This document shows, piece by piece, positions 24,347 to 36,085 of a stretch of DNA of 64,000 nucleotides. The position numbers and the translations under genes are program-made. The notes beneath the pieces were generated by a model. That model saw nothing but the letters and a program-made list of their open reading frames with translations, searched no databases and was not told the origin of the DNA. Position 1 is the first letter of the stretch; each line of letters begins with the position of its first letter. Source of the DNA: Dasypus novemcinctus (Eukaryota > Chordata > Mammalia > Cingulata > Dasypodidae); assembly GCF_030445035.2 (NCBI RefSeq), contig NC_080679.1, positions 120,873,992 to 120,937,991 on the forward strand, in the 5' to 3' direction.

Positions 24347-24519
24347 ACTATATTGCTTTACTGATGAGTTATGAATTTTTTCAAACATTTAAGGGAGAAT
24401 TTATCACAAATCTGCATAAATGTTTCCAGACAAATTGAAGAATACTTCTCAACCCATTATATGAAACCATTATTATTTTTCTTTGTTCAATTGCCCCTGA
24501 GGTTTTGTTTTGTTTTTTG

Positions 24520-24650
24520 TTACTTTTAAAAATTGCTTTATTGAGGCACAATAAATTGCATATGTATACGTATGTGAAGCATCCCCATGATAAAGAGAGT
24601 GGCTATATCTATCATCACTCTCGGAAGTTTCTTCTTGCCATTTTACTAGC
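24520..24650 (-). repeat. L1M 3'-region fragment
   Basis: Antisense L1M wording: AAATTGCTTTATTGAGGCACAATAAATTGCATATG and later CTATCATCACTCTCGGAAGTTTC. An old placental L1. Confidence 0.55.
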
Positions 24651-25310
24651 TTATTCATTAGTAAAACTGAACAGGTTGATAAGATGGGTTGAAGAAATCT
24701 AGCATTAAGCTGCTTGCATGCTTATATTCACTTCTACCAGGGTTCTAGAAGGTACTTAACAATGCTTAAGGTTTTATTACCAATTAATATTATTATTCAC
24801 CAAAAGTTCTGATGATTAAACTTTTGAACTTGAAACTCTGTCTCTACCTAATGCCACATGAATTATGAGCTATTCCTCTCTGGCTGGTGATGACAGAAAC
24901 TATACCCAGTCCTATGATAGCAACAGATAATTTTCATTCTAATCCTTTCAGGTGGACACACTTGCCTTGGTTAGTTTCATCACATGCCACAGTGATCCAT
25001 ATTCAGCTTAAAACTTAAGGAAGACCCCTGCATATCTTTAGAGTTCTTTCTCCATGTAGGCCTTTCCTTCTGTTACTCTGCCATGCTTGCTCTTGTTGTC
25101 TCGAGTTCCCTGGACTCTTACTCTGTTTCCTCGACTGAGGGAGACCACCAGGATTCATGCAGGTTCTTGTCACTCAGCCATGGTCTAACGATTTTCTCAG
25201 GATAATAAGTTGGGCAATAATAGGCCAAACTTCATGAGTTTCTCATCTTGCAGGAATCACTGTCCTTTCCTTTCCTGATGTCCACTATCTTGAAAAGTGT
25301 AAACATGGTT
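24651..25310. other. Unique DNA, nothing recognised
   Basis: No assignable feature. Confidence 0.4.
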
Positions 25311-25326
25311 TCTCATGTATTTCGTT

Positions 25327-25738
25327 TTGTTTTTAGATTTTTAAAACGTATTTATCTACCCCTCCCGCCCCCACCTCTTGCATTTGCTGTCTGCTCTTTG
25401 TGTCCATTTACTGTGTGTTCTTCTGTGTCTGCTTGTCTTCTCTTCTTGTCTTCTCTTTAGGAGGCATGAGGAACCAATCCTGGGACCTTCCAATGTGGGA
25501 GAGAGGCACCCAATTGCTTGAGCCACCTCAGCTCCTTGCTTTGTTGTATCTCTCTCACTGTCTCTCCTCTGTGTCTCTTTGTTGTGTCATCTTATTGTAC
25601 CAGCTCTCCACACAGTGTGGACCAACTCTCTGTGCCATGCGGGCCAGCTTGCTTTCACTAGGAGACCATGGGATTCGAACCTGGGACCCTCCATATGGTA
25701 GACAGGAGCACAATCGCTTGAGCCACATCCACTTCCCA
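25327..25738 (-). mobile_element. Dimeric tRNA-derived SINE (DAS-like)
   Basis: Two tRNA-like heads are present on the minus strand. Their plus-strand traces are CAATTGCTTGAGCCACCTC (about 25513) and CAATCGCTTGAGCCACATCC (about 25711), each preceded by a B-box relative (AACCAATCCTGGGACC; GATTCGAACCTGGGACC). The imperfect target duplication is TCTCATGTATTTCGT (25311) and TCTCATATATTTTGT (25739). The 156-codon frame through it is not a gene. Confidence 0.85.
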
Positions 25739-25754
25739 TCTCATATATTTTGTG

Positions 25755-26111
25755 TAATTTTTAGTTATTTCTTACAGGGGAGGTATCTCTCATTTCTGTG
25801 GTTTCATTATGGCCTAAAGAAGAAATGCCTATCCAATGGATTTTATTCTAAAGAGGCCTTTCCTCTATAAGGTGTTCCACAACTGCATTACTCTTTTTCC
25901 TTAAAAAGTGTATATCAATCAGTGTGATATTTCTAGAATAATTGTTATTTTTGTTTTTGTGTTTAGTTTAATTTTTGAAGTCTGGCATAATTTCTCCATT
26001 ATCATAGAAATACTAAATAGGGACTTTACATTTAGTTTCATCACCTATCCTTCCTTCTTCACTACCCATCTCTCATTAAAAGTTACACATCATGGAAATT
26101 CTGTCTATAGA
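25755..26111. other. Unique DNA, nothing recognised
   Basis: No assignable feature. Confidence 0.4.
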
Positions 26112-26575
26112 CAGTAGTATTTCCAAGGACTGCCATAATAAATTACCAAACCTAGGTATTTTTAATATCAAAATTATTCTCTCATGGTTCAGGAGGCCAG
26201 AAATCCAAAATTTAAGTGTTGGTAGGGTTGGTTCTTTCTGCAGGCTCTGGGGAGACTTGAATCCATTCCATGCTCCTCTTGTAGCTTTGGTAGTGGCCAG
26301 AAATCCTTGAGGTTCTTTAGTTGTAGATGCATCATTCCAATCTCAGCTGCTGTCGTCAAATAGCTTTCTTCTCCCTCTGCCTGTGTCTCTGTGAGTCCTC
26401 TCCTCTTTTTATAGCAACATGAGATATTGGGTTTAGGGCCCACCTTAATCACCCGTGATCCCAACTTAACTAACTACATCTGTAAATACCGTATTTCCAA
26501 ATAAGGTTACATTCTGAGTTTCTGGGAAGGCTTGAATTTCTGGGGGACTCTAATTTTACTCCCTACAGATGCCAA
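26112..26575 (-). repeat. MLT1-type MaLR LTR
   Basis: Antisense MLT1 wording is clear: CATGGTTCAGGAGGCCAGAAATCC, GGTTCTTTCTGCAGGCTCTGG, TAGATGCATCATTCCAATCTC, TATTGGGTTTAGGGCCCACC and CGTATTTCCAAATAAGGTTAC. Placental-wide age. Confidence 0.8.
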
Positions 26576-27439
26576 ATAAATATCTAGTCTTTCTTTGCCA
26601 TGAGACTTTTACTTTTAGTGAAAAAGTATTTTTCATATTAGAGAAGATTAAATAAATAAGAATATTTCTATATTAAATGAAAATATGTTGCCCAGTGAAA
26701 TTCAGGCACTTGTAGATTTGCCCTCTAGAGTTACAAAAAATAACTCTTCTGTACTCTTCTGGGTGACAGCTTCTCCACAACATGAAAGCAACCATGTGTG
26801 TCTCACTATATACTGTTTAATGGTCCTTTATATACAAAATCTTTTCCAAATGCCTTTTCATCTTGGTCATTATTTATTGTTCTCAAGCTTTCCAGTAGCA
26901 ATCTTATAATATGGTTTAAGAAGTGAGCACAGTATCAAAAGTATAATCTTAATTGGACAGAATACAGAAGAACTATTATTTTCTGCAATTCATATCTTAC
27001 AAATCTAGTGAGAATGATAAGAGTTTAAACAATTGCATCCCTCTATATAGAGAAATGCACAGTTTTTAGCATCTATGGAACTGAAATTACCAGATAATTT
27101 TCATATTATTATTAGGGATATGTGATGCATTTATTTTGAAACACATTCAATGGTGAGTGACTCCCAGAAATTTTATTTTGAAGTTTCAAAACTTTTGGGG
27201 GCTAAGTTGTATAAAAATTATTTTAAAGAACCACATGGAGACACTGAAAAGAATAATTCATTGAAACTCCCTATGAGTAGAAGATTTTCTGTAACAATTA
27301 TAACCCAATATGTTTCGATTTCTATGCTTTAAAAAAAAATTACTTAATATTAGAGCACACCGATATTGTCCGTAAGTTAAAAATGGTTTCAAGCCTTTAA
27401 AAAGTTTTCATGAAACTATAAACTCCTGTTGGTATGAGC
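26576..27439. other. Unique AT-rich DNA, nothing recognised
   Basis: No assignable feature. Confidence 0.4.
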
Positions 27440-27862
27440 TTGTGGTAGGTTAAATTGTGTATTTTAGGGAAAAAAACATAAAACAAACAAAGAAAAAAGT
27501 GTGTTCGTAATCTTAATCACTTTCCTGGGAGTGTTACTGCCTTGTGAATAGGTGTTTTGAAGATTTTTACTTTTAGTGAAGGTGTGGCCAACTGACTCAG
27601 GCTGGGTCTTAATCCTATTCCTTTCGGCCTTAAAGAGAAAAAGCCACAGTGGGGAGCCAGAAGCAGGAAGTCAGCAGGAACCCAGAAGAGACAGGAGATG
27701 ACATCACCACGTGCTGGAAGAATCAAGGAACCCAAGGACTGCCAGCCAGCCAGAAAAGATCCTGGAAAAAGCAGGCCTTCGAGCCTCCAAAACCATGAGC
27801 CAACCTTTTGTTAAGCCAACCCATTGTGTGATATTTGTCTTAGCAGCCTGGAAACTAAGATA
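27440..27862 (+). repeat. MaLR-like LTR
   Basis: MaLR architecture: TGGTAGGTTAAATTGTG start, GGTGTGGCC and GGGTCTTAATCCTATTC middle, GGAACCCAGAAGAGAC, then a 3' part with GTTAAGCCAACCCATTGTGTG and CAGCCTGGAAACTAAGATA. It shares the central layout with 30648-31090, so both belong to one family. Confidence 0.6.
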
Positions 27863-30647
27863 GAACTGTATCTTATTTATTTTTGTTTTCTCTCTGAACA
27901 TCTAGTCCTATAATTGCAAAAGACTGACATTTAATTTTTAGATGCTAAAAGAGCAGGTAGGCTTTAGCTCTCTGGGAGACAAGGGAGGAGCTTTATAGGG
28001 AGGCAGACTTTGGTTTCGTGTAACAAAGGACTTTTTGAAATGAAAATTGCTCCACAGCACTATGTTTTGAGAGGCTAATGTTCTCCACCGGATCCGTTCA
28101 AATAGAGAGCTTGTGCCAATCTGTCAGTGTTTATGCTGTACATCAATGTGCTATAGTGACATCTTGGATTCAGCACAGATTTTATCTAGATAAGGTTTAG
28201 AGTTTTATTCAAATATTAAGATTTTATGGTACTCATTTTCTGAGATACTTTCAGAGTACAAATACTTTAGTTGTTTTTTTGTACCAATAATACAAAGACA
28301 GAAAATAAAAAGGAATAAAAGGAGATTTGTATATTTTGATATTTTTTAGCCTAAATCTAATAGGGATAGGCTATGTATGTAATTCTCAATCTGAACAAGA
28401 ACAGAGTCAAAGTATTTTATACCCATGATGGAGAAAGCAATCACATTTAACATTTGCTGTGTTTTAAATTTATTTTGAAAATGGCATTCTCTGCTTAGCT
28501 TTGTTTTTAAGCATATTCATCTCTACATGCCTGAGCTGAAACCTGAAGAGTGAGTGGGTGATGAGCAGTCAAAAGAAGATGAGAAGAAAGCAGTCTATGC
28601 AATGAGTGACTTGAGTAAAAATATGAAACAGTATGAGGACTTAAGGAACCACACCATTTTTATATTAATCAAATTATGTTGGTTGTGTATCTATGGTTAT
28701 CATGATACTTAACAGTATTTTCAGCTTTTTGTTTCTGAATGATCCTATTTTTACTCTTTCAAACAAGTATGTAGATATTTCCACTGAAGCTTTCTTAGGA
28801 GCATGGAGAATGCTAAATCTAAAATAAAGCTGTATTCCATAGAAATGGAAGAGAAAAAGCCAAAAAGAAAATGTGAAAGACACTGGATAATACCTAAAGA
28901 AAATATTTCAGAGCCTTATCATGTACATGAACATAATAAGAATATAAATGTATTGTGTTTAATTTTTATCATTCATGCTAATTTTCATTTTTTAGATCTA
29001 GTAAACCTAACTGAAAGATTTGAAGAGAATTTATTCCTCTGAGAAATGTTACTGTGTCACAGAATACAAGGGAAACATGGTCTGAAATTAAAGATTTCTT
29101 AATCACAATCGCATTTTGTTTTCATTTTCAGTTTTTAGCAATGCAGTGATTTTTATGTATTTGGATGTTACGATGGGACTCATTCTATTTCAGTTAAGCT
29201 AAGATTCCAAAGGAAAGAGAACTAGAATAGGTACTTAGAACCCCCACATCCTAAATCAAGCTGCTAGACAACATATGTAGTACAAGCTAAGTATGTAAAC
29301 ACTGCCTCTGCCAGCATTAGGGATCATTCACCTCACTTGTAAAATTCTGGGGTGTACAAGTCAATAGAATCACTTTGGGTAGTGTTATTGGAATTCCGTG
29401 CTTACTCCAATCTCCCTAACACCTCAATGTACACTTAGGAGAAGTGAGGAAGGCCATTCTCTCTCACTTAAGAAAACTGCTTGGAACCTTGACTTGACCC
29501 CTAGGGTTCTGATTATCAGTGTTTAACTCTCACCAGTGACTGTCTAAAGGTGAACATACATCTGTAGATGTCCCGTTATAGAGAAAATAGGCTGCACTGA
29601 GAGCAATGGCACTTAACTAAAGATAGGGAAAGAATGAAATGATCCAATGATCAGTAATAGCAATGGGAGTGGGTCATCCCAGCTTTCTAAAAGAGATACG
29701 TCAAAATGAGGACCAGGAAAAGAGAATGGAAACACACTGAGATGCTGTGGATTTGCTGTTGGAAGCGTGGGATCCAGCTGAGCAAGGGTCGGAAATGCCT
29801 CACCAGAGAAGAATAGAAGCAGCCTAAGATGACCTCTGGAAACAAAAACTAATATAAAAACATGGGACAGAAAGAAGCCGTAATGGTGGGCTTTGTATTT
29901 GTGAAGGGAAAACCATTGTCAATTGTAATGACGCCCCAGCAGAGCAAAGCCTTCTCTTCTCTCAGCACTGAGTGGAGAAGGCAAAGAGCTACCTGACCCA
30001 ACAAAAAACAAAGCACACTCCTTCAGCACTTGAACATTCCAGGACTAAAGCAGGTCCAAGTTAGAGGACATGGAAGACCTTAAAATTGGATTTGTGCACA
30101 GAGATATGATTATTGCATGGGTCAGATATGAATCTCTGATAAAAAACAGTACTCCGGACATTAAGGGTAAGAGAAGCCATGGGACTTGCCTGAAATTCCA
30201 GTTAGAGCCAGAGGAAGGCCAAAACCAAAGAAGAATGTTTTGAAGGGCCATGGCCAAAAAATCCCATTGATTTATAGAAATGAAATTTCTAGGAGGAAGC
30301 CTAACAAGAAATGTGACATACCTATATGAAAGAAAACTTTAAATTACTCTTAAAGGACACAGAAGGAGATTTGAAAAATGTCCTTGGGGAGGAAGGCTCA
30401 ATAACAGAAAGATGTTACCTCATATATGTTATTATATATTTAGCAGGATCCAAATAAAAATAGTAATACAGTTTCTCACATCCTTTAAGGAAGGAACAGG
30501 ACAAAGATAAAGTTCTTAGAAAAGAAAAACAGATAAAAACACCCATAAAATTTCAGAAAAAGAAAAGCAATAGCAAGGGATTAGACTTACTAGATTTTAA
30601 ATATTAAAGCCTTTATGGTTATAACTTTCTATTATTTACATATACAT
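27863..30647. other. Unique AT-rich DNA, nothing recognised
   Basis: About 2.8 kb with only short frames (the longest about 79 codons) and no repeat that I can name. Confidence 0.4.
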
Positions 30648-31090
30648 AGTATGGTGGCTTGGAGCTATGTACCCCAGAAAAAACATGCTCTTAAACGTAA
30701 TCAATTGCTATGGGTGTGAACCCATTTTAAGTAGGACCTTTTGATGAGGTTACTTCATTTAAGGTGTAACCCAGGTGAATCAAGATGGGTTTTCATTCTA
30801 TTATGGGAGTCTTTTAGGAGCAGAATGAAATTCAGACTCTCAAATGGAAAGTCCCAAAGAAGTCAGAAGTCAATGAAACCCAGAGAAGCTAGGAAAGGCC
30901 GCCATGTGCATTACCATGTGACAGGAAAGTGAAGGACCAGGGATCACTGGTAGCCATCCCCAGAACATTACAGTCTTCTGGGAGAAAGCATCACATTGAT
31001 AATGCTTTGATTTTGGACTTCTCTTAGCCTCAAAACGTTTAGCCAAAAAATTCCTATTATTAAGTAACCCAGTGGTACTGGGAATGCTGT
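30648..31090 (+). repeat. MaLR-like LTR
   Basis: Starts near ATGGTGGCTTGGAGCTATG. Then it has GGTGTGAACCCATTTTAAGTAGGACC, GATGAGGTTACTTC, AGCAGAATGAAATTCAGAC, a GCCATGTGCATTACCATGTG block, GATTTTGGACTTCTC and TTATTAAGTAACCCAGTGGTAC. These steps mirror MaLR LTRs. The 3' end is approximate. Confidence 0.6.
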
Positions 31091-31902
31091 GGGGTGATGT
31101 GGACAAATCTTAAAGTGGATCCATTCTTCCTTCTGAATGAATGTGAATTCAAAATCAATTAAGAGCTGCAGTGTGCCTAAGAGTAACCTGAGAGCCTCCA
31201 TGTTGCTCAAATGTGGCCACTCTCTACGCCAAACTCAGCATGTAAACGCATTACCTTCCCCCCACCATGGGACATGACTCCCGGTGATGAGCCTCCTGGT
31301 GCCGAGGAATTACTACCATTCACTAACTGGCGATGCAACTAGAAAAAGACCTTGAAGAAAAGGGGAAATGGTAAAGCCAAATGAGTATATATGGCTAAGA
31401 GTCTTCAAAAAAGAGTCAGGAGGTCTTCACAGGGGTTGTGCTTATGCCGACCTCAGCAGGTTAGCAGAGATAGCCAAAGTAGACACAATCCCAGATACTG
31501 GTGCTCCTGTGGGCTACGGAGACACACAGGTTCTATGATGATGGCAGTTCAGTGCCTTGTCAGTGGGCCTTACTTTGGAATTTATGCTCCTGAACATGAT
31601 GTGGTTGGACTCAGATGTGAACTTTCTACACATGCCTCTTCTGTCACTTTTACTGAACCTGTGGTTAGCACTGGGGTTGGTCTATACCTAGGAGACTTCA
31701 ATCTCTGGACTGGCCATGTGCCAGCTGGGCTCTGCTTTGTTGAACTTGCACAGGTGGGCTAACAAGGAGATGAAGATGATCAATCACCACACCTGGGGAC
31801 CGAGAGTGCCTACAACTCCAAGCACCTAATGAAAATATAAGCAGACACAGAAGAACACAAGCAAATGGACACCGAGAACAGACATAAATCTCTATTTTTT
31901 TT
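31091..31902 (+). other. Unidentified repeat-like segment with a 123-codon frame
   Basis: This lies between the MaLR-like LTR and the ZRANB2 pseudogene. It is GC-richer than the surroundings and holds a 123-codon frame (31391-31762) with no domain I recognise. The composition and the link to the LTR suggest internal sequence of a MaLR/ERVL-like element, but no retroviral motif is visible. The last 60 bases (about 31840-31900, GCAGACACAGAAGAACAC and an A/T-rich end) resemble the tail of the DAS-like SINEs. Confidence 0.3.
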
Positions 31903-34735
31903 AAGAATTTCCAAGTTAGTGACAGTGACCAGATTTATTCTGAAAAAAAATGTGGAAATGTAAGCTTTGCTAGAAGCTCAGTTGTAAGTGATGTGAATCA
32001 GGAGAAAACAACTGAGGCCAAGATGATGAAAGCTGGAGGCACTGAAACAGGAAAGACACTTGCAGAAAAGAGCCAAGGCGTGCTTACTGCTAATTCTGGC
32101 AGTGTAAAACTTGCAGTAATGTGAATTGGGCCAGAAGATAAAAATGTAATATGTGCAATATTCCAAAGTATGCTAAGTTATAAAACAGGATTTGGTGATG
32201 GTTTTAATGAAAGAGAAAATGTTCAATATATAGAAAAAGAAGAATTTGATAGTGAATATGATGAGTTTGGATATGAAAAGGGAAGGCAGTTGGTCCCACA
32301 TCCATTTTAAAGGAATTTGAAGATAAAGAATCAGAGGGAAAAGAAAAGGATGACAATAAAGATCTGTCTAAATATAAATTAGATCAGTATGACTATGATG
32401 ATGCTGCTGATCTCTCAAAATATAATGTTGATCCCGGTGAAGAATAAGATAGTAATAAAAAGAAATCCAATAGTCAAAGTAGTTCAAAGTAGTTCAAAGT
32501 CTTTATCTTCACATTCATGATCTTCATCACACTCATCTTCCCCCTCAAGTTCAATGTCTAGGTCTAGGTCCCGTTCAAGAAGTTCATCCAGTTCACACTC
32601 AAGATCTCTTTCCAGGTATAGAGAATGTTGAGTCAAAATCAAGATCCAGCTCCAGGACCCACAGGGGCACTTCTTCCCCTTTAAATAGATCTCATTCAAG
32701 TTCATCATCTATTCCTGAAAGGAACAGAGAAGGAAGTTGTTCTAGATCTTCTTCTGGTGATTGCGAAAAAAGATGAACCAGATCACGATCACCAGAAATT
32801 AACCACCGGTCATCTTCTGGATCATATCTTTCTGGTTTCTGTTCAAGTTCAAAAAAGAAAGAATGTATTAAAATTTACTTCTTAAAAAAAACACAGTACA
32901 ATGCATGAAGCATATTTTTTAAGAAGTTGTTGTCTTAATTGATCAGAAGTGCTAAATCTACTAGTAGAAGTGCATGCCTTTCCTTGATTTTCAGAGCAAT
33001 ACAGCTAAGTTTACCTGTGAAATTACAAGTAAATAGCATTTCAAGCCATAATGTCCCAAAATAGATTCTACATTTTGCATTCATTGTTTAAACCTTTTGC
33101 TTTAAGTAAAACCACTTCTGCTATAACAAAATACTACATTTCCTAATTGGAACTCTGTTTTTTAATTTCTAAATATGTTCTGGCTTTTGACTAAGACAAG
33201 ATTAGCAAACCTGGCCTAAACTTTGGGCATGGAGGCAAGGACTATGCTAAATAAGTTGGAAAAAAGCTGTTTATGTTACCCTGGCAAAAGAAGTCAACCT
33301 GTTTGTTAAACTATTTCAAAGTGACTCTCATATCAGAAACAGTTAAAGTTGTAAAACAACTGACTAGAGCTACTTTATTTTTTTAATTCCTTATGCTTAG
33401 GGTGCCTTAGAATCATTCTCTTTTTTAAATTCAGTTTTACTTTTTGCACCACCATATTTAAGGTTAAAGGATCTTATGGTTTGCAGGAGAAAGGTGTTAC
33501 TCATTTCTCCTTTACCGAAATGGGAATAGGAAGAAATATAATCTAACACTTCATCTCTTCACTATTGATATGGTAGGCTACTGAGAAAAACATCTTACCC
33601 TGAAATGTTTGTCTTAATATTTTAAGAAACTTTGTGTGATATCCTTCAAAAATCTGGTTATTATACGTGAGAAGATAGATAAGGCTAAAGCACAGATGTT
33701 AATGAACAAATTGAAGAGAGCATCTGAAGTATAATTCTCTTGGGATAAAAGACCAACAGAGACATTGAATTTAAGCGAACATTTGCCTTGTGATATTTAA
33801 GTATTCTGCATAAAATTTTCTCCCGAGTACAAATGAATGCTTTTTCCTACATGATGTAAACATAAATCATTACTCTTCCCATTTTCTTGAAATTACTTAT
33901 GGCTTAAAATGCTTTGGGAATTTGTATTTATTTCTCAAAATTAAAATCTGGTCATTTGAGTTCCATTTTGTCTTCTGGTTTAAAAATATAAAGGATTCTT
34001 TTAACAGTATTTTTAGTGACAATGCAAGGTAAGTATTTTAATGGAAATCATCGGTTGTGCTTCAGTTTGTTTTGTTTTTTTGTCAGAAATATGGATTTTT
34101 GTTTGTTTCCTGTTATTATTAAAGCCTCCTGCAATTTAAATAAAAATTAAAACATATTAGGCTATTTAGTAGATAGACCAAAGCCAAAGACAATTATATT
34201 TCTTTTTAATTTTAAAATGAGTGTTTTCTCTTCAACGATATCAAGATAAAAACAAAATATCTTATGTAGAAATATTTCGATAATATTTTTACCATAAAAT
34301 TCCCCATGGTTTTTTACATCTTATTTTCTTTGCTACATTTACTTGTGGTTGCACAGGAATTTTTACTCTTTTATAATTGTGACTTGGACATCTTGAAAGT
34401 CCACCTTCTAAAATAACCCACATTTTCTAGATTTTACATGTTACCATTGTTTATTCGTGTGCTTTCTGTATTTAAAATTTTGCCAGTACTAAGCAAGTGC
34501 AAGGTTATAAATTTAGCTAATAGTAGGTTACAGACAATTTGAATGATTACGATTTCTTTTGGTTTAACTAAACCATACTAGGTCATTTTATAAGGTAATG
34601 ATGCTGTAGACAAATGTAAATAAAACCTGTGAGTCAAGCATCAAGTGGTGTTTGTTAGAAATAAACTGGAGATTTTTAAGCTCTGAAGAAAAAGTGCATT
34701 GCAAATTTCACTGTGAAAAAGTTAAATAAAAAAAT
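31903..34735 (+). pseudogene. ZRANB2P: Processed pseudogene of ZRANB2
   Basis: The translation follows ZRANB2 (ZNF265), a nuclear SR-like splicing factor with two RanBP2-type zinc fingers, an acidic middle and an Arg/Ser-rich tail. Visible matches are KNFQVSDSDQ at the N-terminal side, REKTTEAKMMKAGG-like sequence (here QEKTTEAKMMKAGG), GFNERENVQYIEKEE, EYDEFG, DLSKYKLDQ, DLSKYNVD and a degraded RS tail to about 32862. It is intronless, lacks the start codon, and has several in-frame stops and frameshifts; zinc-ligand cysteines of both fingers are lost (for instance W-I-C becomes Q-I-Y). About 1.9 kb of 3'-UTR-like sequence follows to AATAAA and a short A run (about 34724-34734). This is an old L1-mediated retrocopy, 5' truncated by a codon or so. 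The symbol is descriptive, not official. Confidence 0.88.
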
Positions 34736-34962
34736 ACAAGAGAACAACCTAGAAGAATTCTTTTTTGTATCTTCCACAGGGATACAGTTCTCTCTAAATA
34801 TGATTTAAAATGCAGAAGATAATGTAAAAGAAGATAAATTCAACAACATGAAAAATATCTTATGCATGTCAAAATACCTTAAGCTAAGTCTAAAAATAAA
34901 AGACAAACTGAGAAAAATATTTCCAATTCATATCAGAAAGGATTAAGATTTCCCAAAAATAG

Positions 34963-35334
34963 GGAAACGGACTTTGGCCCAGTGGTTAGGGTGTCCGTCT
35001 ACCATATGGGAGGTCCGCGGTTCAGGCCCCGGGCCTCCTTGACCCGTGTGGAGCTCGCCATTCGCAGTGCTGATGCGCGCAAGGAGTGCCGTGCCACGCA
35101 AGGGTGTCCCCCGCGTGGGGGAGCCCCACGCGCAAGGAGTGCGCCCGTGAGGAAAGCCGCCCAGCGTGAAAAGAAAGAGCAGCCTGCCCAGGAATGGCGC
35201 CGCTCACACTTCCCGTGCCGCTGACGACAACAGAAGCGGACAAAGAAACAAGACGCAGCAAATAGACACCAAGAACAGACAACCAGGGGAAGGGGGGAAA
35301 TTAAATAAATAAATAAATCTTTAAAAAAAAAAAA
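34963..35334 (+). mobile_element. Young CpG-rich tRNA-derived SINE (DAS-like)
   Basis: The head starts GGGAAACGGACTTTGGCCC, with an A-box-like TGGCCCAGTGG and a B-box-like GGTTCAGGCCC, and ends in (AAAT)n plus a run of about 14 A. It is flanked by a perfect 18-bp duplication (34945-34962 and 35335-35352, AAGATTTCCCAAAAATAG). The body is very CpG-rich compared with the other copies. Open frames of 80-115 codons on both strands come from this CpG richness and are not genes. Confidence 0.92.
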
Positions 35335-35352
35335 AAGATTTCCCAAAAATAG

Positions 35353-35944
35353 CTAAGGAAAGATTAATGAATCAACAGAAAAATGATCAAAGGGAATGAA
35401 GAGGAAATTCAAAGAAAATATGCCTTTTAAATATGACACGTTCAACCTCACTCTAATAAGTAAATAAAAGACTACAATGATTTTTTTTTCCATCAATACA
35501 TGACCAAAATATAAATTTGACTGAATTTATTCACTTTATAAATTCAAAGTGTCCTTTGTTTCATCAATGCAAAATTCCTGAGTTTTATCCTACATAAATA
35601 TTTTCACATATGTGAAATGATTTATGTAAATATGCCCAACAGGGAAGAGTGTGAAGGAAAAGTCATGTTTAATATTCATGTTTTCTAAGTTATGGAAGAG
35701 AAGCAACTACAAAGAGCACGTCTTAAAACCCAATTGCCCTAATCCACCCAAACCCTTTGAATGTAGATAATTCTGGCCTTCAGGAAAATCAGCAGTCTGT
35801 GTATAAACTACCTCCCTTTTCACATGGGTCTACTAAATGCTTGTTGATGAATGATAGCTGGAGGAAAAAGCGTATTAATAATATAACTATATTTATCGCT
35901 TTATCACTGCTGCCACACACAGGCTGACAATGAGCTATTGCTGG
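35353..35944. other. Unique DNA, nothing recognised
   Basis: No assignable feature. Confidence 0.4.
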
Positions 35945-36085
35945 GAACCATCTAGTCCTATTGGAAAGTAAGTTCCGTGGGGGTAAGGATATTTATAGGT
36001 TTTTCATTGATGTATTCCAATTACCCAAAACATTGTCTTCCTGGGCAAAAAATATTAGTTAAATGAGTTGAATAAATGAAGCAAA
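35945..36085 (+). repeat. L2 LINE 3' end
   Basis: GTAAGTTCCGTGGGGGTAAGG, a decayed GTATTCCAATTACCCAAAACATTG and TTAAATGAGTTGAATAAATGAA are the stereotyped L2 3' end. Confidence 0.6.

Noticed and set aside
24060-24388. Lys/Glu/Arg-rich and Ser/Phe/Leu-rich proteins
   Set aside because: Pure products of the GAAA microsatellite.
31261-31330. C/D-box snoRNA (GTGATGA near 31283)
   Set aside because: No convincing D box with terminal stem at the right distance, and the segment looks repeat-derived.
32484-32708. 74-codon acidic minus-strand frame
   Set aside because: It is the reverse strand of the RS-rich part of the ZRANB2 pseudogene.
34982-35346. 80-115 codon frames on both strands
   Set aside because: They lie within the CpG-rich SINE bounded by a perfect target duplication.
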